Shown here piece by piece: positions 26,150-35,853 of a stretch of DNA of 40,159 nucleotides. The stretch spans positions 1 through 40,159 of the forward strand of contig NZ_JAKKOT010000010.1 in assembly GCF_021739025.1 (NCBI RefSeq), given 5' to 3'. The notes under the pieces are model-generated. The model had not been told where the DNA came from. It was given only the letters and a program-made list of their open reading frames with translations, and ran no database searches. This DNA is from Gordonia liuliyuniae (lineage in GTDB: Bacteria; Actinomycetota; Actinomycetes; Mycobacteriales; Mycobacteriaceae). Positions within the stretch are counted from its first letter, which is position 1; every line of letters starts with the position of its first letter. The position numbers were made by a program, and so were the translations under genes.

Positions 26150-27412
26150 CTAACCGTCGACGTTCGGGTCTCGGTCCGGCATCGGCCGGAGCGGAATCTC
26201 CGGGCGCGGACGTGCCACGCGCTCGCGCCGATGCGCCGCCTCGTACACCGCTGCCGTCCGCTGGGCGACGACGTGCCAGGTGAACTCCTCGGTGAGGCGG
26301 TCGGCGGCGCGCTGGGCGCGGGCCGCCGCGACCTCGGGGCGGTCGAGCGCGTCGCAGACGGCGTCCGCGAGACCCACCGGATCGAACGGTTCGAACGTCC
26401 AACCGCTGTCGCCGTCGGTGACCGCCTCCCCGAGACCTCCCGCGGTCGAGGTGACGAGCGGGATGCCGGTCGCGGCGGCTTCGAGCGCGACGATTCCGAA
26501 CGGCTCGTAGCGGCTGGGCAGGACGATCGCGTCGCACCGGTGCATCAACGCGACGAGTTGGTCGTGATTCATCCTGCCGAGAAATGTGACGGCGGCTACC
26601 ACATCGTGGCTGCGGGCGAGTTCGTGCAGCCAGCCGAACTGAGTGCCCTCGCCCGCGATCCGCACCGTGGTGCCCGGGTGTGCGCGACGGATCACCGGCA
26701 TCGCCGCGATCAGGTCCTGCACCCCCTTCTCGTATTCGAGCCGTCCGGCGAACAACAGCTCGGGCGGGCACGCATGCGCGGCGCGCGGGGCGAAGCTCCA
26801 CGCGTCGACATCGATGCCGTTGTGGATCACCGTGATCGGCGCGAGGTCGGGACCGAACAGGCGGGTCGCCTCCTCGCGCATCGACGCCGAGCACGTGATG
26901 AGCGAGTCGGCGTCGCCCGCGAGCCACGCCTCGACCGAATGCACCTGGCGGTTCACGTGGCCTGCGACCCAGCCGCTGTGTCTGCCCGCTTCCGTCGCGT
27001 GCAGGGTCGCGACGAGCGGGACGTCGAAGAACTCGGCGAGGGCAACCGCCGGATGCGCCACCAGCCAGTCGTGGGCGTGGACGACATCCGGCGTCCAGCC
27101 GTGGCCGAGGAGCCGCAGCCCGGCGCGGATGAAGCCGTGTCCCATCGCCAGCGTCCACGCCATCATGTCGACACCGAAATCGAACTCCGGCGGGTCCTCC
27201 GCGACGGCGATGACGCGCACCCCGTTCACGACGACGTCCGTCGTGGGATGTGTCGACGCGTCGGTGCCCGACGGGCGGCGCGTGAGGACGGTGACGTCGA
27301 TGCCGAGGTCGGCGAGCGCTTCGGCGAGATGGTGGACGTGCCTGCCGAGGCCGCCGACGACGACAGGCGGGTACTCCCACGAGACCATGAGGACCTTCAC
27401 CGGCGCGTTCAC
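26150..27412 (-). CDS. GT4 glycosyltransferase, Rv3032-like alpha-1,4-glucosyltransferase
   Basis: 420 residues from GTG 27412; GGAGGAG lies 4 bases upstream, and the GTGA overlap with the preceding GH57 gene supports this start. Glycogen-synthase-like N-terminal KVLMVSWEYPPVVVGGLGRH binds the glucan/UDP sugar. The C-terminal domain has LLFAGRLEYEKGVQDLIAAM and the retaining EX7E motif in RYEPFGIVALEAAATG near residue 300. In mycobacteria the orthologue Rv3032 extends the alpha-1,4-glucan of methylglucose lipopolysaccharide and contributes to capsular glucan. It is the last gene of the three-gene minus-strand operon and is convergent with the DUF222 pseudogene. Confidence 0.9.
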   Translation of the reverse strand: MNAPVKVLMVSWEYPPVVVGGLGRHVHHLAEALADLGIDVTVLTRRPSGTDASTHPTTDVVVNGVRVIAVAEDPPEFDFGVDMMAWTLAMGHGFIRAGLRLLGHGWTPDVVHAHDWLVAHPAVALAEFFDVPLVATLHATEAGRHSGWVAGHVNRQVHSVEAWLAGDADSLITCSASMREEATRLFGPDLAPITVIHNGIDVDAWSFAPRAAHACPPELLFAGRLEYEKGVQDLIAAMPVIRRAHPGTTVRIAGEGTQFGWLHELARSHDVVAAVTFLGRMNHDQLVALMHRCDAIVLPSRYEPFGIVALEAAATGIPLVTSTAGGLGEAVTDGDSGWTFEPFDPVGLADAVCDALDRPEVAAARAQRAADRLTEEFTWHVVAQRTAAVYEAAHRRERVARPRPEIPLRPMPDRDPNVDG

Positions 27413-28932
27413 CGCTCCTCCACGCGTCGCGCGTCGAGCGCGCCGAACAGGTTGTCGGCGTTCCTCCACCCACGAGCCAGGCGAAGAGCCTGTTCCTCAC
27501 AGCCGGCGTCGGACGCCGCGCAGATCTCTCGGGTGGCGTGTGCATGCTTGTAGGCGCGGTCGTGGGCGTAGCCTGCCGCGGTGTCCTTGGACACCATGAA
27601 CGGCCAGTCCGACTGGACGGTCATCAGGGTCTCGCGCAGAAGCTGGTCGGCGACCTCGTCGCGGGGCCGCGGCTCGGGGGCGGACGACGCCCGTTTGTCG
27701 AGGCTGTCCAGCGCGGTCGCAGTGACCTCCCCGTTCAACTGCACCAGATGCTGCACCTGCGGTCCTTCCCAGACTCGCCAGTCCTTGCCCGAACCCCACG
27801 ATGAGTCGGAGAGCTCCACCGGCTCCCCGACGTAGCCGTCGCGCCGAGCGGTGTCCAGCGTGCCGACGGTGACCCCGGCCTCGGGCAGCCGCCGCAGCAG
27901 ACGCTCCAACCAGATCGGCCCCTCGTGCCACCAGTGCCCATAGAGTTCGGTGTCGAAGGCCGCGACCACCAGCGCCGGCCGACCGATGCGGTCGGATTCG
28001 GAGATCAGACGGTCGCGCACTGCGCCGACGAAGTCATCGACGTGTTTGTCGATCGCCGCGTCGACGCGCGCCGGGTCGTACGGCTTCTTAGCGTCGGCGG
28101 GCACCGTCTTCCCGGTGACCCGCACCGCCTTGAAACCCGTCTCATGGTCGTACGTGTGGAAGTCGCGGTAGTCGGCGTGCCCGGGATAGCCGGACTTAGG
28201 CGACCACACCCGGTAACTGACGGTCAGGTCCCGGCCGAAGGCGACGATGTCGCTGTCACCGACGGGACGTCCGAGCGCTGTGTCGCCGTGCAGCGTCGGA
28301 CCGTCGACCATGAAGTGCCTGACACCCGCAGTGGCGTACTCGACCTCCATGCCCGGCGTGTACGCGCACTCGGGCGCCCAGATGCCCGTAGGGGTCGACC
28401 CCCACCGCAGTCGCGCATCCGCGAGCCCCTCACGCAAGGACAGACGACGCAGACGTGGGTCGAGAAGCGGTTGGAACGGGTGGGCGAGCGGCCCGCCGAG
28501 TAATTCCATGACGCCGGAGGAGACGAGAGAGCGGATCTGCGGGCTGCCGCCGTGTCGCCAATGCGTCTCGAAGTCGATGAGCGCCGCCGCGGCCGCACGG
28601 AACTCCCGGGTACCGGACTCTGCGCGGTCCCGGTCGCGAGACGTCGCAGCCTCGATCGCGCGCAACTGCCAGTCGGCGAGCCACTCGTACATCGAGGCGC
28701 CCGCGTACGGGTCGTCGAGCTGGGCGGCGAGTACCGGGGTGATGCCGAGTGAGAGCTGATCGGTGAATCCGTCGGCGGCCAGCCGCCGCAGCACCCCGAA
28801 CACCGGGAGGTAGCTGTCGGCCCACGACTGGTAGAGCCACTCCTCACCGACCGGCCACCGCCCGTGATTCGGCAGCCACGGCAGATGCGAGTGCAGGACG
28901 AGGGTGAACTGGCCGGGTACGCGGTCGGTCAT
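27409..28932 (-). CDS. GH57 family glucan branching enzyme (Rv3031-like)
   Basis: 507 residues from ATG 28932. GH57 hallmarks: N-terminal FTLVLHSHLPWLPNHG, the nucleophile Glu188 in WAPECAYTPG, and the acid Asp near 326 in AAFDTELYGHWWHEGP, followed by a helical C-terminal domain. GH57 members of this type form alpha-1,6 branches in alpha-1,4-glucans. The M. tuberculosis orthologue is placed in MGLP synthesis. It is translationally coupled to the downstream glycosyltransferase (GTGA overlap) and lies 14 bases after the methyltransferase gene. Slightly shorter than Rv3031, but both catalytic residues are kept. Confidence 0.9.
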   Translation of the reverse strand: MTDRVPGQFTLVLHSHLPWLPNHGRWPVGEEWLYQSWADSYLPVFGVLRRLAADGFTDQLSLGITPVLAAQLDDPYAGASMYEWLADWQLRAIEAATSRDRDRAESGTREFRAAAAALIDFETHWRHGGSPQIRSLVSSGVMELLGGPLAHPFQPLLDPRLRRLSLREGLADARLRWGSTPTGIWAPECAYTPGMEVEYATAGVRHFMVDGPTLHGDTALGRPVGDSDIVAFGRDLTVSYRVWSPKSGYPGHADYRDFHTYDHETGFKAVRVTGKTVPADAKKPYDPARVDAAIDKHVDDFVGAVRDRLISESDRIGRPALVVAAFDTELYGHWWHEGPIWLERLLRRLPEAGVTVGTLDTARRDGYVGEPVELSDSSWGSGKDWRVWEGPQVQHLVQLNGEVTATALDSLDKRASSAPEPRPRDEVADQLLRETLMTVQSDWPFMVSKDTAAGYAHDRAYKHAHATREICAASDAGCEEQALRLARGWRNADNLFGALDARRVEER

Positions 28933-28946
28933 CGTCGCCTCGGGGT

Positions 28947-29714
28947 TCAGTAGCGCGCGGCGACGGCCAGCAGGTCGAGGCTGGCGTCGATGTCGGCGTC
29001 CGTGGACCGGCGGATGTCGAAGTCGGCGACCGTGATGCCCGCGACGTCGTCGACCAACTCGTCCGGCCACGGTTCACCCGCGAGAGCACGGTCGATCTGC
29101 GCGTCGATGATCGAACCGCCCCACTTGGCGTCCAACTCCTGCAGTCGTGCGCCGTGGTAGACGCCGAGCATCGCGACGATGTCGAAACCGTCGTCCGACA
29201 GCAGTTCGGTGAGGTCGCTCGCAGAAAGTTCACGAGTGTGGAACGGGTTGAGCGGAGTGTCGCGGCCGGGCGAGAAGGTGATCCGATTCGGGGTGCTCAT
29301 GAACAGTTCACCGCTTCCGCGCAGCACCCGGTGGCATTCGCGGACGAACTCACTCTGATCCCAGAGATGCTCGACGACCTGGAAGTTCACGATGGTGTCG
29401 ACGGAATTGTCGTCGATCGGGAGGTCGATCAGGTTGCCTTGGTGCACGGTGAGCTCCGGGTACGCGCGTCGCGTGTGGGCGACCGCCTGCTCGTCGTAGT
29501 CGACACAGGTGACCGACCGCGCGGCCTGCGCGATCATCGACGCGCCGTACCCTTCACCCGATCCGGCCTCGAGGACGTCGCGGCCCGCGCAGCGCCGCAG
29601 AATGTATTCGTAGGCCACCTCGTGGCGCCGGAACCAGTAGTTCTCGGCGGGAATTCCCGGGACGGTTCGCTCGCCGGTGAGGGCGAGTTGATCGGCGGCC
29701 TGCGGTTCGCTCAT
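28947..29714 (-). CDS. SAM-dependent methyltransferase of the MGLP cluster (Rv3030-like)
   Basis: 255 residues from ATG 29714. It opens with LALTGERTVPGIPAENYWFR, which is characteristic of this family and is thought to contact the acceptor. The Rossmann motif is DVLEAGSGEGYGASMIA, followed by VTCVDYDEQAVAH, DNSVDTIVNFQVVEHLWD and ECHRVLRGSGELFMSTPN. The orthologue Rv3030 is proposed to methylate glucose units of MGLP. First gene of the operon with the GH57 and GT4 genes; it diverges from etfB across 167 bases. Confidence 0.87.
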   Translation of the reverse strand: MSEPQAADQLALTGERTVPGIPAENYWFRRHEVAYEYILRRCAGRDVLEAGSGEGYGASMIAQAARSVTCVDYDEQAVAHTRRAYPELTVHQGNLIDLPIDDNSVDTIVNFQVVEHLWDQSEFVRECHRVLRGSGELFMSTPNRITFSPGRDTPLNPFHTRELSASDLTELLSDDGFDIVAMLGVYHGARLQELDAKWGGSIIDAQIDRALAGEPWPDELVDDVAGITVADFDIRRSTDADIDASLDLLAVAARY

Positions 29715-29814
29715 TTGCACGAGGGTAGTGGAACGAATTCTCCCCACTTGCACCGCGCCGTCCGCTCGTATGAGGGACGCCACGTTCTGTGGCGCGGTGT
29801 ACAGCGGCTAAGGT

Positions 29815-29820
29815 GATAAT
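29815..29820 (+). promoter_or_regulatory. Candidate -10 element for etfBA
   Basis: GATAAT, 61 bases before the etfB ATG, with AGGAGG at about 29862-29867 as ribosome site. No clear -35 element. Confidence 0.3.
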
Positions 29821-29881
29821 GACCCAGGGCCTTACCCGCCGGTAAGTTGCCGAACCCGACGCAGGAGGTCGACGCAGACCC

Positions 29882-30667
29882 ATGACGAATATTGTCGTTC
29901 TGATCAAGCAGGTTCCCGACACCTGGTCCGAGCGAAAGCTCGCCGACGGCGACTTCACGCTGGACCGCGAGGCTGCGGACGCTGTTCTCGATGAGATCAA
30001 TGAGCGCGCGGTCGAGGAAGCACTGCAGATTAAGGAGCGCGACGGCGGCGAGGTGACCCTCCTGTCGGTCGGTCCCGACCGCGCGACCGACGCGATCCGC
30101 AAGGCGCTCTCGATGGGTGCCGACAAGGCGATCCATATCAAGGACGATCTGGTGCACGGCTCGGACGCCGTCCAGACCGCCTATGTCATCGCCAGCGCCC
30201 TCGGCACCGTCGAAGGTGTCGAGATGGTCATCGCAGGCAACGAGGCGACCGACGGTCGCGTCGGCGCCGTCCCGGCGATGGTCGCCGAATACCTGGAGCT
30301 CCCGCACCTGACGCACTTGCGCAAGCTGGAGGTCGAAGGCGAGACGCTGCGCGGCGAGCGCGAGACCGACGAGGGCATCTTCCACGTCGAGGCCACGCTG
30401 CCCGCGATCGTCTCGGTCAACGAGAAGATCAACGAGCCGCGCTTCCCGTCCTTCAAGGGCATCATGGCCGCGAAGAAGAAGGAAGTTGCCGTCCTGACCC
30501 TCGCCGAGATCGGCGTCGACGCCGACACCGTCGGCCTCGCGAACGCGGGCAGCACCGTCACCGGTGTCACTCCGAAGGCCGCGAAGTCCGCAGGCGAGCG
30601 CGTCACCGATGAGGGCGACGGCGGCGTGAAGGTCGCTGAATACCTGGTCGGCCAGAAGATCATCTGA
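29882..30667 (+). CDS. etfB: Electron transfer flavoprotein beta subunit
   Basis: 261 residues; orthologue of FixA/Rv3029c. With EtfA it forms the soluble flavoprotein that takes electrons from acyl-CoA dehydrogenases and hands them to the membrane quinone pool. The AMP/FAD-binding fold shows TNIVVLIKQVPDTWSERKL at the start, LSMGADKAIHIKDD, and the signature region AGNEATDGRVGAVPAMVAEYL. Typical length. The C-terminus (AKSAGERVTDEGDGGVKVAEYL) is the arm that wraps around EtfA. AGGAGG precedes ATG 29882. etfA follows after 48 bases on the same transcript. Confidence 0.95.
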   Translation: MTNIVVLIKQVPDTWSERKLADGDFTLDREAADAVLDEINERAVEEALQIKERDGGEVTLLSVGPDRATDAIRKALSMGADKAIHIKDDLVHGSDAVQTAYVIASALGTVEGVEMVIAGNEATDGRVGAVPAMVAEYLELPHLTHLRKLEVEGETLRGERETDEGIFHVEATLPAIVSVNEKINEPRFPSFKGIMAAKKKEVAVLTLAEIGVDADTVGLANAGSTVTGVTPKAAKSAGERVTDEGDGGVKVAEYLVGQKII

Positions 30668-30715
30668 TCCCCGCCCCAGTTCCAGCGACTACCAAAGACA
30701 TTCAGGAGAACAATC

Positions 30716-31672
30716 ATGGCTGAAGTACTCGTGCTCGTCGAGCAGGATACCGAGGGTGGACTGAAGAAGGTCACCAGCGAACTCATCACCGCCGCCCGCG
30801 CACTGGGCAGCCCGTCGGCTGTCGTCGTGGCCAAGCCGGGTGCAGGCGCGGCGGTCACCGGCGAACTCGCCGAGGCAGGCGCCGAGAAGATCTACGTCGC
30901 GGAGTCGGACGATGTCGCGAACTACCTCGTCTCGCCGAAGGTCGACGTACTGTCGTCGCTCGCCGAGTCGACCGGTGCGGCAGGCGTGCTCGTCGCCGCG
31001 ACCGCGGACGGCAAGGAAGTCTCGGGCCGTCTCGCGGTTCGTCTCGGTTCGGGTCTGCTGACCGATGTCATCGAGGTCCGTGAGGGCGGCGCAGGCGTCC
31101 ACTCGATCTTCGGTGGCGCGTTCACCGTCGACGCCCAGGCCGGCGGCGACACCCCCGTCATCTCGGTCCGCCCGGGCGGCGTCGAGGCCGCACCGGCCGC
31201 GGGCGCAGGCGAGGTCGTCAACGTCGACGTTCCGGCACAGGCCGAGAACGCCGTCAAGATCTCCGGATTCGAGCCGAACGTCGGCGGAGACCGCCCGGAG
31301 CTGACCGAGGCGTCGATCGTCGTCTCGGGTGGCCGCGGTGTCGGTTCGGCCGACCAGTTCAGCGTCGTCGAGGCCCTCGCGGACTCGTTGGGCGCGGCTG
31401 TCGGCGCATCGCGTGCAGCGGTCGACTCCGGTTACTACCCGGGTCAGTTCCAGGTCGGTCAGACCGGTAAGACGGTCTCGCCGCAGCTGTACATCGCGCT
31501 CGGCATCTCCGGCGCCATCCAGCACCGCGCGGGCATGCAGACCTCGAAGACGATCATCGCCGTCAACAAGGACGAAGAGGCTCCGATCTTCGAGATCAGC
31601 GACTTCGGCATCGTCGGCGACCTGTTCAACGTCGCCCCGCAGCTGACCGAAGAGGTCAACAAGCGCAAGTGA
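30716..31672 (+). CDS. etfA: Electron transfer flavoprotein alpha subunit
   Basis: 318 residues; orthologue of FixB/Rv3028c. The N-terminal part ([20 protein letters not shown]) is the EtfB-like domain. The C-terminal FAD domain has the family signature: [56 protein letters not shown] and [21 protein letters not shown] good ribosome site AGGAGA lies 7 bases before ATG. The gene is followed by a perfect terminator hairpin, closing the etfBA operon. Confidence 0.95.
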   Translation: MAEVLVLVEQDTEGGLKKVTSELITAARALGSPSAVVVAKPGAGAAVTGELAEAGAEKIYVAESDDVANYLVSPKVDVLSSLAESTGAAGVLVAATADGKEVSGRLAVRLGSGLLTDVIEVREGGAGVHSIFGGAFTVDAQAGGDTPVISVRPGGVEAAPAAGAGEVVNVDVPAQAENAVKISGFEPNVGGDRPELTEASIVVSGGRGVGSADQFSVVEALADSLGAAVGASRAAVDSGYYPGQFQVGQTGKTVSPQLYIALGISGAIQHRAGMQTSKTIIAVNKDEEAPIFEISDFGIVGDLFNVAPQLTEEVNKRK

Positions 31673-31696
31673 TCACGCGCATGTAGAACCACACGA

Positions 31697-31730
31697 CGAC
31701 GCCCGGCCGGACATTCCCGGCCGGGCGTCG
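31697..31730 (+). terminator. Terminator after etfA
   Basis: CGACGCCCGGCCGG (31697-31710) pairs perfectly with CCGGCCGGGCGTCG (31717-31730) around a 6-base loop, 25 bases after the etfA stop. Confidence 0.8.
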
Positions 31731-31838
31731 CAATCTGGTGTGTCGCTGTCTGGAGTGTCGCCGTCTGTTCACCCGGCGTGCGCGGACACGTCACGCCGCC
31801 GTGCCCGGCGGGTTCCGTGCGTCTCGTTGACTGCAGTC

Positions 31839-32645
31839 ATGACAGTGACGAGTTCGGCAAGGCGCACGGTGCTTCTGTCCGGTGGGGACTACGAAGTGGC
31901 GATCACCCACGACTCCTACGACATCGACGCGGCGCAACGCCTGCGTTTCGACGTGTTCAACAACGAGCCGGGATACTCCGACTCCATCGGTGACGCGGCA
32001 TCGGGCCGCGACGCAGACGTGTTCGACGAGTATTGCGACCATCTGCTGGTGCGGCACCTGACGACCGACGCGCTCGTCGGTTGCGCTCGCGTCCTCCCGC
32101 CGCCCCGCGCGATCGCCGCGGGCGGCTGGTACTCGGCAGGCGAGTTCGACCTCGCGCAACTCGATCCGATTCGCGGCGAGACCGTCGAGATGGGGCGCGC
32201 CGTCGTCGACCCCGCACACCGCAGCGGTTCGGTCACCGCGATGCTGTGGGCCGCACTCCTCGGCTACCTGGAGGACGGCGGCTACCGGTACATGATGGGC
32301 TGCGTGTCAGTGCCACTCGACGCTCCGATCGGCCGCGGCCGAGAACTGCGCGGCATCCGTGACCTCGCCCGCGAGAAGCACCGCGCTCCGTGGGAGGCGT
32401 TCCCGCGTGTCCGCGTCGACGTCGACGGCCGGACGCTGGACGACCTGGAGCCTCCGCCCACGCTGCGGCTGCCCGCGCTGCTGCGCGGCTACACGCGACT
32501 CGGCGCGCGGGTGTGCGGTGAGCCGGCTTTCGACGAGGTCTTCGACGTCGGTGATTTCCTCACCGTCCTGGATCGGACGCAGGGGGAGGCTCGGTACGTC
32601 GATCGTCTGCGCGGCGCGATGGCACGGCTCAAGAGCACGGATTGA
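31839..32645 (+). CDS. GNAT-fold N-acyltransferase, OlsB-like (Rv3027c-like)
   Basis: 268 residues from ATG 31839. Matches the PF13444-type acyltransferases: RLRFDVFNNEPGYSDS, the acidic DVFDEYCDHLLVRHL, VGCARVLPP and VEMGRAVVDPAHRSGSV (acyl carrier binding), then YRYMMGCVSVPLD. OlsB-type enzymes attach a 3-hydroxyacyl chain to the amino group of ornithine. The next gene, overlapping by 4 bases, is a PlsC-type O-acyltransferase, the usual partner (OlsA). Ornithine-lipid synthesis is the natural inference, although the amino-acid specificity cannot be read from sequence. Confidence 0.8.
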   Translation: MTVTSSARRTVLLSGGDYEVAITHDSYDIDAAQRLRFDVFNNEPGYSDSIGDAASGRDADVFDEYCDHLLVRHLTTDALVGCARVLPPPRAIAAGGWYSAGEFDLAQLDPIRGETVEMGRAVVDPAHRSGSVTAMLWAALLGYLEDGGYRYMMGCVSVPLDAPIGRGRELRGIRDLAREKHRAPWEAFPRVRVDVDGRTLDDLEPPPTLRLPALLRGYTRLGARVCGEPAFDEVFDVGDFLTVLDRTQGEARYVDRLRGAMARLKSTD

Positions 32646-33499
32646 CCGACGTGAACCAGTGGGTGCCCGTCAGCCCGTGCGGTGTCGACTGCGTGCCGTC
32701 GACACCGCGCGCATCGCGTCTACGGATCGGCATGCGGTGCGCCGCATTCGGCCTCGTGGCGGTCCTCGTCCTCGTCGTCGGCCTCGCCAGCATCCTGCTG
32801 CCGCGTCGCGCCCGGCACGGCTACTGGCGGGCGAGCGCGCGGCTGACTCTGGCGTCGATGGGCGTGCGTCTGGACGTCGACGACCGTCGCCCCCGCCAGG
32901 CGAGGCGCGTGCGCGGAGCGTTGATCGTCGCCAACCACATCTCCTTCCTCGACATCGTGGCGATCGCCGCCGTCGCCCCCGCGCGGTTCGTCGCCAAACG
33001 AGAGGTGCTGCAGATGTCGGGGTTCGGCTACGTGGCGAGACTGTTCGGCGTGCTGCCGCACGTGCGCGGCGACCTGCGCAGGCTCGCCCCGATGATCGCG
33101 CGGGTGGGCGAGATCCTCGACCGCGGCCGAGCGGTCGCGGTGTTCCCCGAAGGCACCACCTGGTGCGGCGGTGCGGCGGGACGGTTCCGTCCGGCGTTCT
33201 TCCAGGCAGCCGTCGATGCGGGCGTGCCGGTCCTGCCGCTCCGGTTGGCGTACGCCGAAACCGGTCGGCCGGCGACGCTCGCCGGATTCATCGGTGACGA
33301 CACAGTGGGGTCCACCTTCACCCGCATCGTGGCAGCGCGCGATCTCACGGTGACGGTCACGGTGTTCGCGCGGCAACTTCCGGTGCCCGACCGGAGAGTG
33401 CTCGCGGACGTCTGTGAGGAGCGAATCACCGGACTCGAGCGAGGACCGGCCACCTGGTCCGGCACCGGCGCGGCGAGGCCGAGGATTTTCTCCCGGTGA
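32642..33499 (+). CDS. PlsC-family 1-acyl-glycerol-3-phosphate/lyso-lipid acyltransferase (Rv3026c-like)
   Basis: 285 residues from TTG 32642 (GTG 32651 is an alternative). The TTG overlaps the TGA of the OlsB-like gene. One membrane helix (FGLVAVLVLVVGLASILL) anchors the N-terminus. The acyltransferase motifs are NHISFLDI (HX4D) near residue 97 and VFPEGTTWCGG near 164, followed by PVLPLRLAYAETG. In context it would O-acylate the lyso-lipid made by the upstream enzyme, or act as a general AGPAT. The next gene starts 27 bases downstream. Confidence 0.85.
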   Translation: MTDVNQWVPVSPCGVDCVPSTPRASRLRIGMRCAAFGLVAVLVLVVGLASILLPRRARHGYWRASARLTLASMGVRLDVDDRRPRQARRVRGALIVANHISFLDIVAIAAVAPARFVAKREVLQMSGFGYVARLFGVLPHVRGDLRRLAPMIARVGEILDRGRAVAVFPEGTTWCGGAAGRFRPAFFQAAVDAGVPVLPLRLAYAETGRPATLAGFIGDDTVGSTFTRIVAARDLTVTVTVFARQLPVPDRRVLADVCEERITGLERGPATWSGTGAARPRIFSR

Positions 33500-33526
33500 C
33501 TCCCCGCGGCTATCGTGGGACGAGTC

Positions 33527-34750
33527 ATGCCCACACCCCGCCGTTCCGTCTACCTCGACAACGCCGCGTCGACCGCTCTGGTCCCTGCGGCCGCCGAGGC
33601 GATGGCTGCGGCCTGGGCTCTTCCCGGGAACGCGTCGTCGCTGCACGGCTCCGGACGGCGAGCGCGCCGCATTCTCGAAGAGTCGCGCGAGTCGATCGCC
33701 CGTGACCTGGGAGCACGCCCGTCCGAAGTGATAGTGACCGGCGGCGGCACCGAGGCGGACAATCTCGCACTCAAGGGGATCTACGCCGCGCGGCGGCGTG
33801 AGGACGGCCGCCGACGCAAGGTCGTGGTGTCCGCGGTGGAGCATCACGCGGTCCTCGATCCCGCGCAGTGGCTGGCCGACGAGGCAGGCGCCGAACTCGT
33901 CGTGTTGCCGGTCGACGAGGCCGGCACGGTGCGTCTCGACGTGCTGCGCGCTCTCTTGGCCGACGACGCCGAGTCGGTCGCGGTGATCTCGGTCATGTGG
34001 GCGAACAACGAGGTTGGCACGATCGAGCCGGTGACCGAGGTCGCCGCGCTCGGCGCAGAATACGGTGTGCCCGTTCATTCGGACGCGATCGCCGCAGTCG
34101 GACACGTCCCCGTCGATTTCGCGGCGAGCGGCCTGTCGGCGATGAGTGTGGCCGCACACAAGTTCGGCGGTCCGCAGGGCGTCGGGGCCCTTCTGCTGCG
34201 CCGTGATGTCGCGTGCACGCCATTGCTGCACGGCGGTGGGCACGAACGGGACGTCCGATCGGGCACGCAGGACGTCCCGGGAGTGGCGGGGATGGCTGCG
34301 GCGCTGCGCGAGGCCGTCTCGCGTCGGGACGAGCACACCGCGCAGGTCATCAACCTGCGGGACCGGTTGATCGCCGTGCTCACCGCAGGCGGTCACGCGC
34401 GCGTCAACGGTGCGCTGGGTACGGGCGCCGGCGGGTCGCTCCCCGGCATCGTGCACGTCTCTTTCGGCGGCTGCGAAGGCGACTCGCTGCTCATGCTTCT
34501 CGATGCCAAGGGCGTCGAGTGCTCCACCGGGTCGGCCTGTACAGCGGGCGTCGCGGCGGCGAGCCACGTGCTGCTGGCCATGGGCATGGACAAGGCGACG
34601 GCGCGCGGTTCGCTGCGCTTCTCACTCGCCCACGACAACAACGACGATGATGTGACCGCGGTGGCGCAGGTGATCGACGAGGTCACCGAGCGGGCGCGGG
34701 CGGCCGGGACGCTGTCGGTGTCCGGGGCGCCGACAGGAGGGGCACGGTAA
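33527..34750 (+). CDS. iscS: Cysteine desulfurase, IscS/NifS type (Rv3025c-like)
   Basis: 407 residues from ATG 33527 (GTG 33515 would add four). PLP enzyme that removes sulfur from cysteine as a persulfide. It begins [19 protein letters not shown], has [15 protein letters not shown], the PLP lysine Lys212 in [10 protein letters not shown] and the persulfide cysteine Cys338 in [15 protein letters not shown]. This is a class I IscS-type long loop. It overlaps mnmA by one base (TAATG), so its sulfur probably goes to tRNA thiolation, besides Fe-S clusters. The gene order agrees with Rv3025c-Rv3024c. Confidence 0.93.
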   Translation: MPTPRRSVYLDNAASTALVPAAAEAMAAAWALPGNASSLHGSGRRARRILEESRESIARDLGARPSEVIVTGGGTEADNLALKGIYAARRREDGRRRKVVVSAVEHHAVLDPAQWLADEAGAELVVLPVDEAGTVRLDVLRALLADDAESVAVISVMWANNEVGTIEPVTEVAALGAEYGVPVHSDAIAAVGHVPVDFAASGLSAMSVAAHKFGGPQGVGALLLRRDVACTPLLHGGGHERDVRSGTQDVPGVAGMAAALREAVSRRDEHTAQVINLRDRLIAVLTAGGHARVNGALGTGAGGSLPGIVHVSFGGCEGDSLLMLLDAKGVECSTGSACTAGVAAASHVLLAMGMDKATARGSLRFSLAHDNNDDDVTAVAQVIDEVTERARAAGTLSVSGAPTGGAR

Positions 34751-35853
34751 TGCGAGTACTTGCGGCGATGAGCGGCGGCGTCGATTCGGCGGTGGCTGCC
34801 GCGCGCGCGGTCGAGGCCGGCCACGACGTGGTCGGCGTTCACCTGGCGTTGTCGACGGCGCCGGGCGCACTGCGCACGGGTTCACGGGGCTGCTGCTCGC
34901 GCGAGGACGCCGACGACGCGCGCCGTGCCGCGGACGTTCTCGGCATTCCGTTCTACGTGTGGGACTTCGCGGATCGATTCAAAGAGGACGTGATCGACGA
35001 GTTCGTCGCGTCGTACGCTGCGGGCCAGACCCCGAATCCGTGCCTGTCGTGCAACGAGAAGATCAAGTTCTCGGCGCTCGCCGAACGCGCGCAGGCTCTC
35101 GGCTTCGATGCGTTGGCCACCGGGCATTACGCGCGGTTGGCGAACGGTGAGCTGCGCCGGGCGGTGGACGCCGACAAAGACCAGTCGTACGTCCTGGCGG
35201 TCCTCGACCACGAGCAGCTCGACCGGGCGATGTTCCCGATCGGCGACACCCCGAAACCACAGATCCGCGAAGAGGCCGAACGCCGGGGTCTCGCCGTAGC
35301 GAACAAGCCGGACTCGCACGACATCTGCTTCATCCCGTCCGGCGACACCCGGGCATTCCTGGGCGCCCGGATCGGCGTCCGACCCGGTGCGGTCGTCGAT
35401 TCGTCGACCGGCGAGAAACTCGCCGACCACGACGGCGTCCACGGATTCACGATCGGCCAACGCAAGGGGCTCGGCATCGAGGCTCCCGCGGCCGACGGCG
35501 CTCCGCGATATGTGACGGGGATCGACCCGGATTCGGGGACCGTCACCGTCGGCACCGCCGTCGATCTGGACGTGTCGGCGATGACCGCGGTCAAAGCCGT
35601 GTGGACGTCGGGGACGACTCCGGACGGACCAGTCGAGTGCACGGTGCAGGTGCGCGCGCACGGTGGTCTGGCGCCTGCGGTCGCCACGCCGATCGAGGTG
35701 GACGGCCGACCGGCGATGCGGATCGAGCTGCGCACCCCGCTGCGCGGTGTGGCACGCGGCCAGGCAGCGGTCCTGTACGCGGCCGACGGCGCCAACGGCG
35801 ACCTCGTGGTCGGCTGTGCCCGGATCGCGGACACGGTCGAGGCCACCAGGTGA
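34750..35853 (+). CDS. mnmA: tRNA-specific 2-thiouridylase
   Basis: 367 residues. Adds sulfur to U34 of tRNA Lys, Glu and Gln using ATP and a persulfide relay. PP-loop [16 protein letters not shown] at the N-terminus; [14 protein letters not shown] carries the catalytic Cys101, and [12 protein letters not shown] the partner Cys193. The tRNA-binding [14 protein letters not shown] and the beta-barrel end ([14 protein letters not shown]) are present. Length is typical. Start overlaps the cysteine desulfurase stop by one base, and its own stop overlaps the next gene (GTGA), so three proteins are translationally coupled. Confidence 0.95.
   Translation: MRVLAAMSGGVDSAVAAARAVEAGHDVVGVHLALSTAPGALRTGSRGCCSREDADDARRAADVLGIPFYVWDFADRFKEDVIDEFVASYAAGQTPNPCLSCNEKIKFSALAERAQALGFDALATGHYARLANGELRRAVDADKDQSYVLAVLDHEQLDRAMFPIGDTPKPQIREEAERRGLAVANKPDSHDICFIPSGDTRAFLGARIGVRPGAVVDSSTGEKLADHDGVHGFTIGQRKGLGIEAPAADGAPRYVTGIDPDSGTVTVGTAVDLDVSAMTAVKAVWTSGTTPDGPVECTVQVRAHGGLAPAVATPIEVDGRPAMRIELRTPLRGVARGQAAVLYAADGANGDLVVGCARIADTVEATR

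Noticed and set aside
26119..27553. Long plus-strand frames opposite the GT4 and GH57 genes
   Set aside because: Arg/Asp/Glu-rich shadow translations without domains, opposite genes with clear catalytic motifs.
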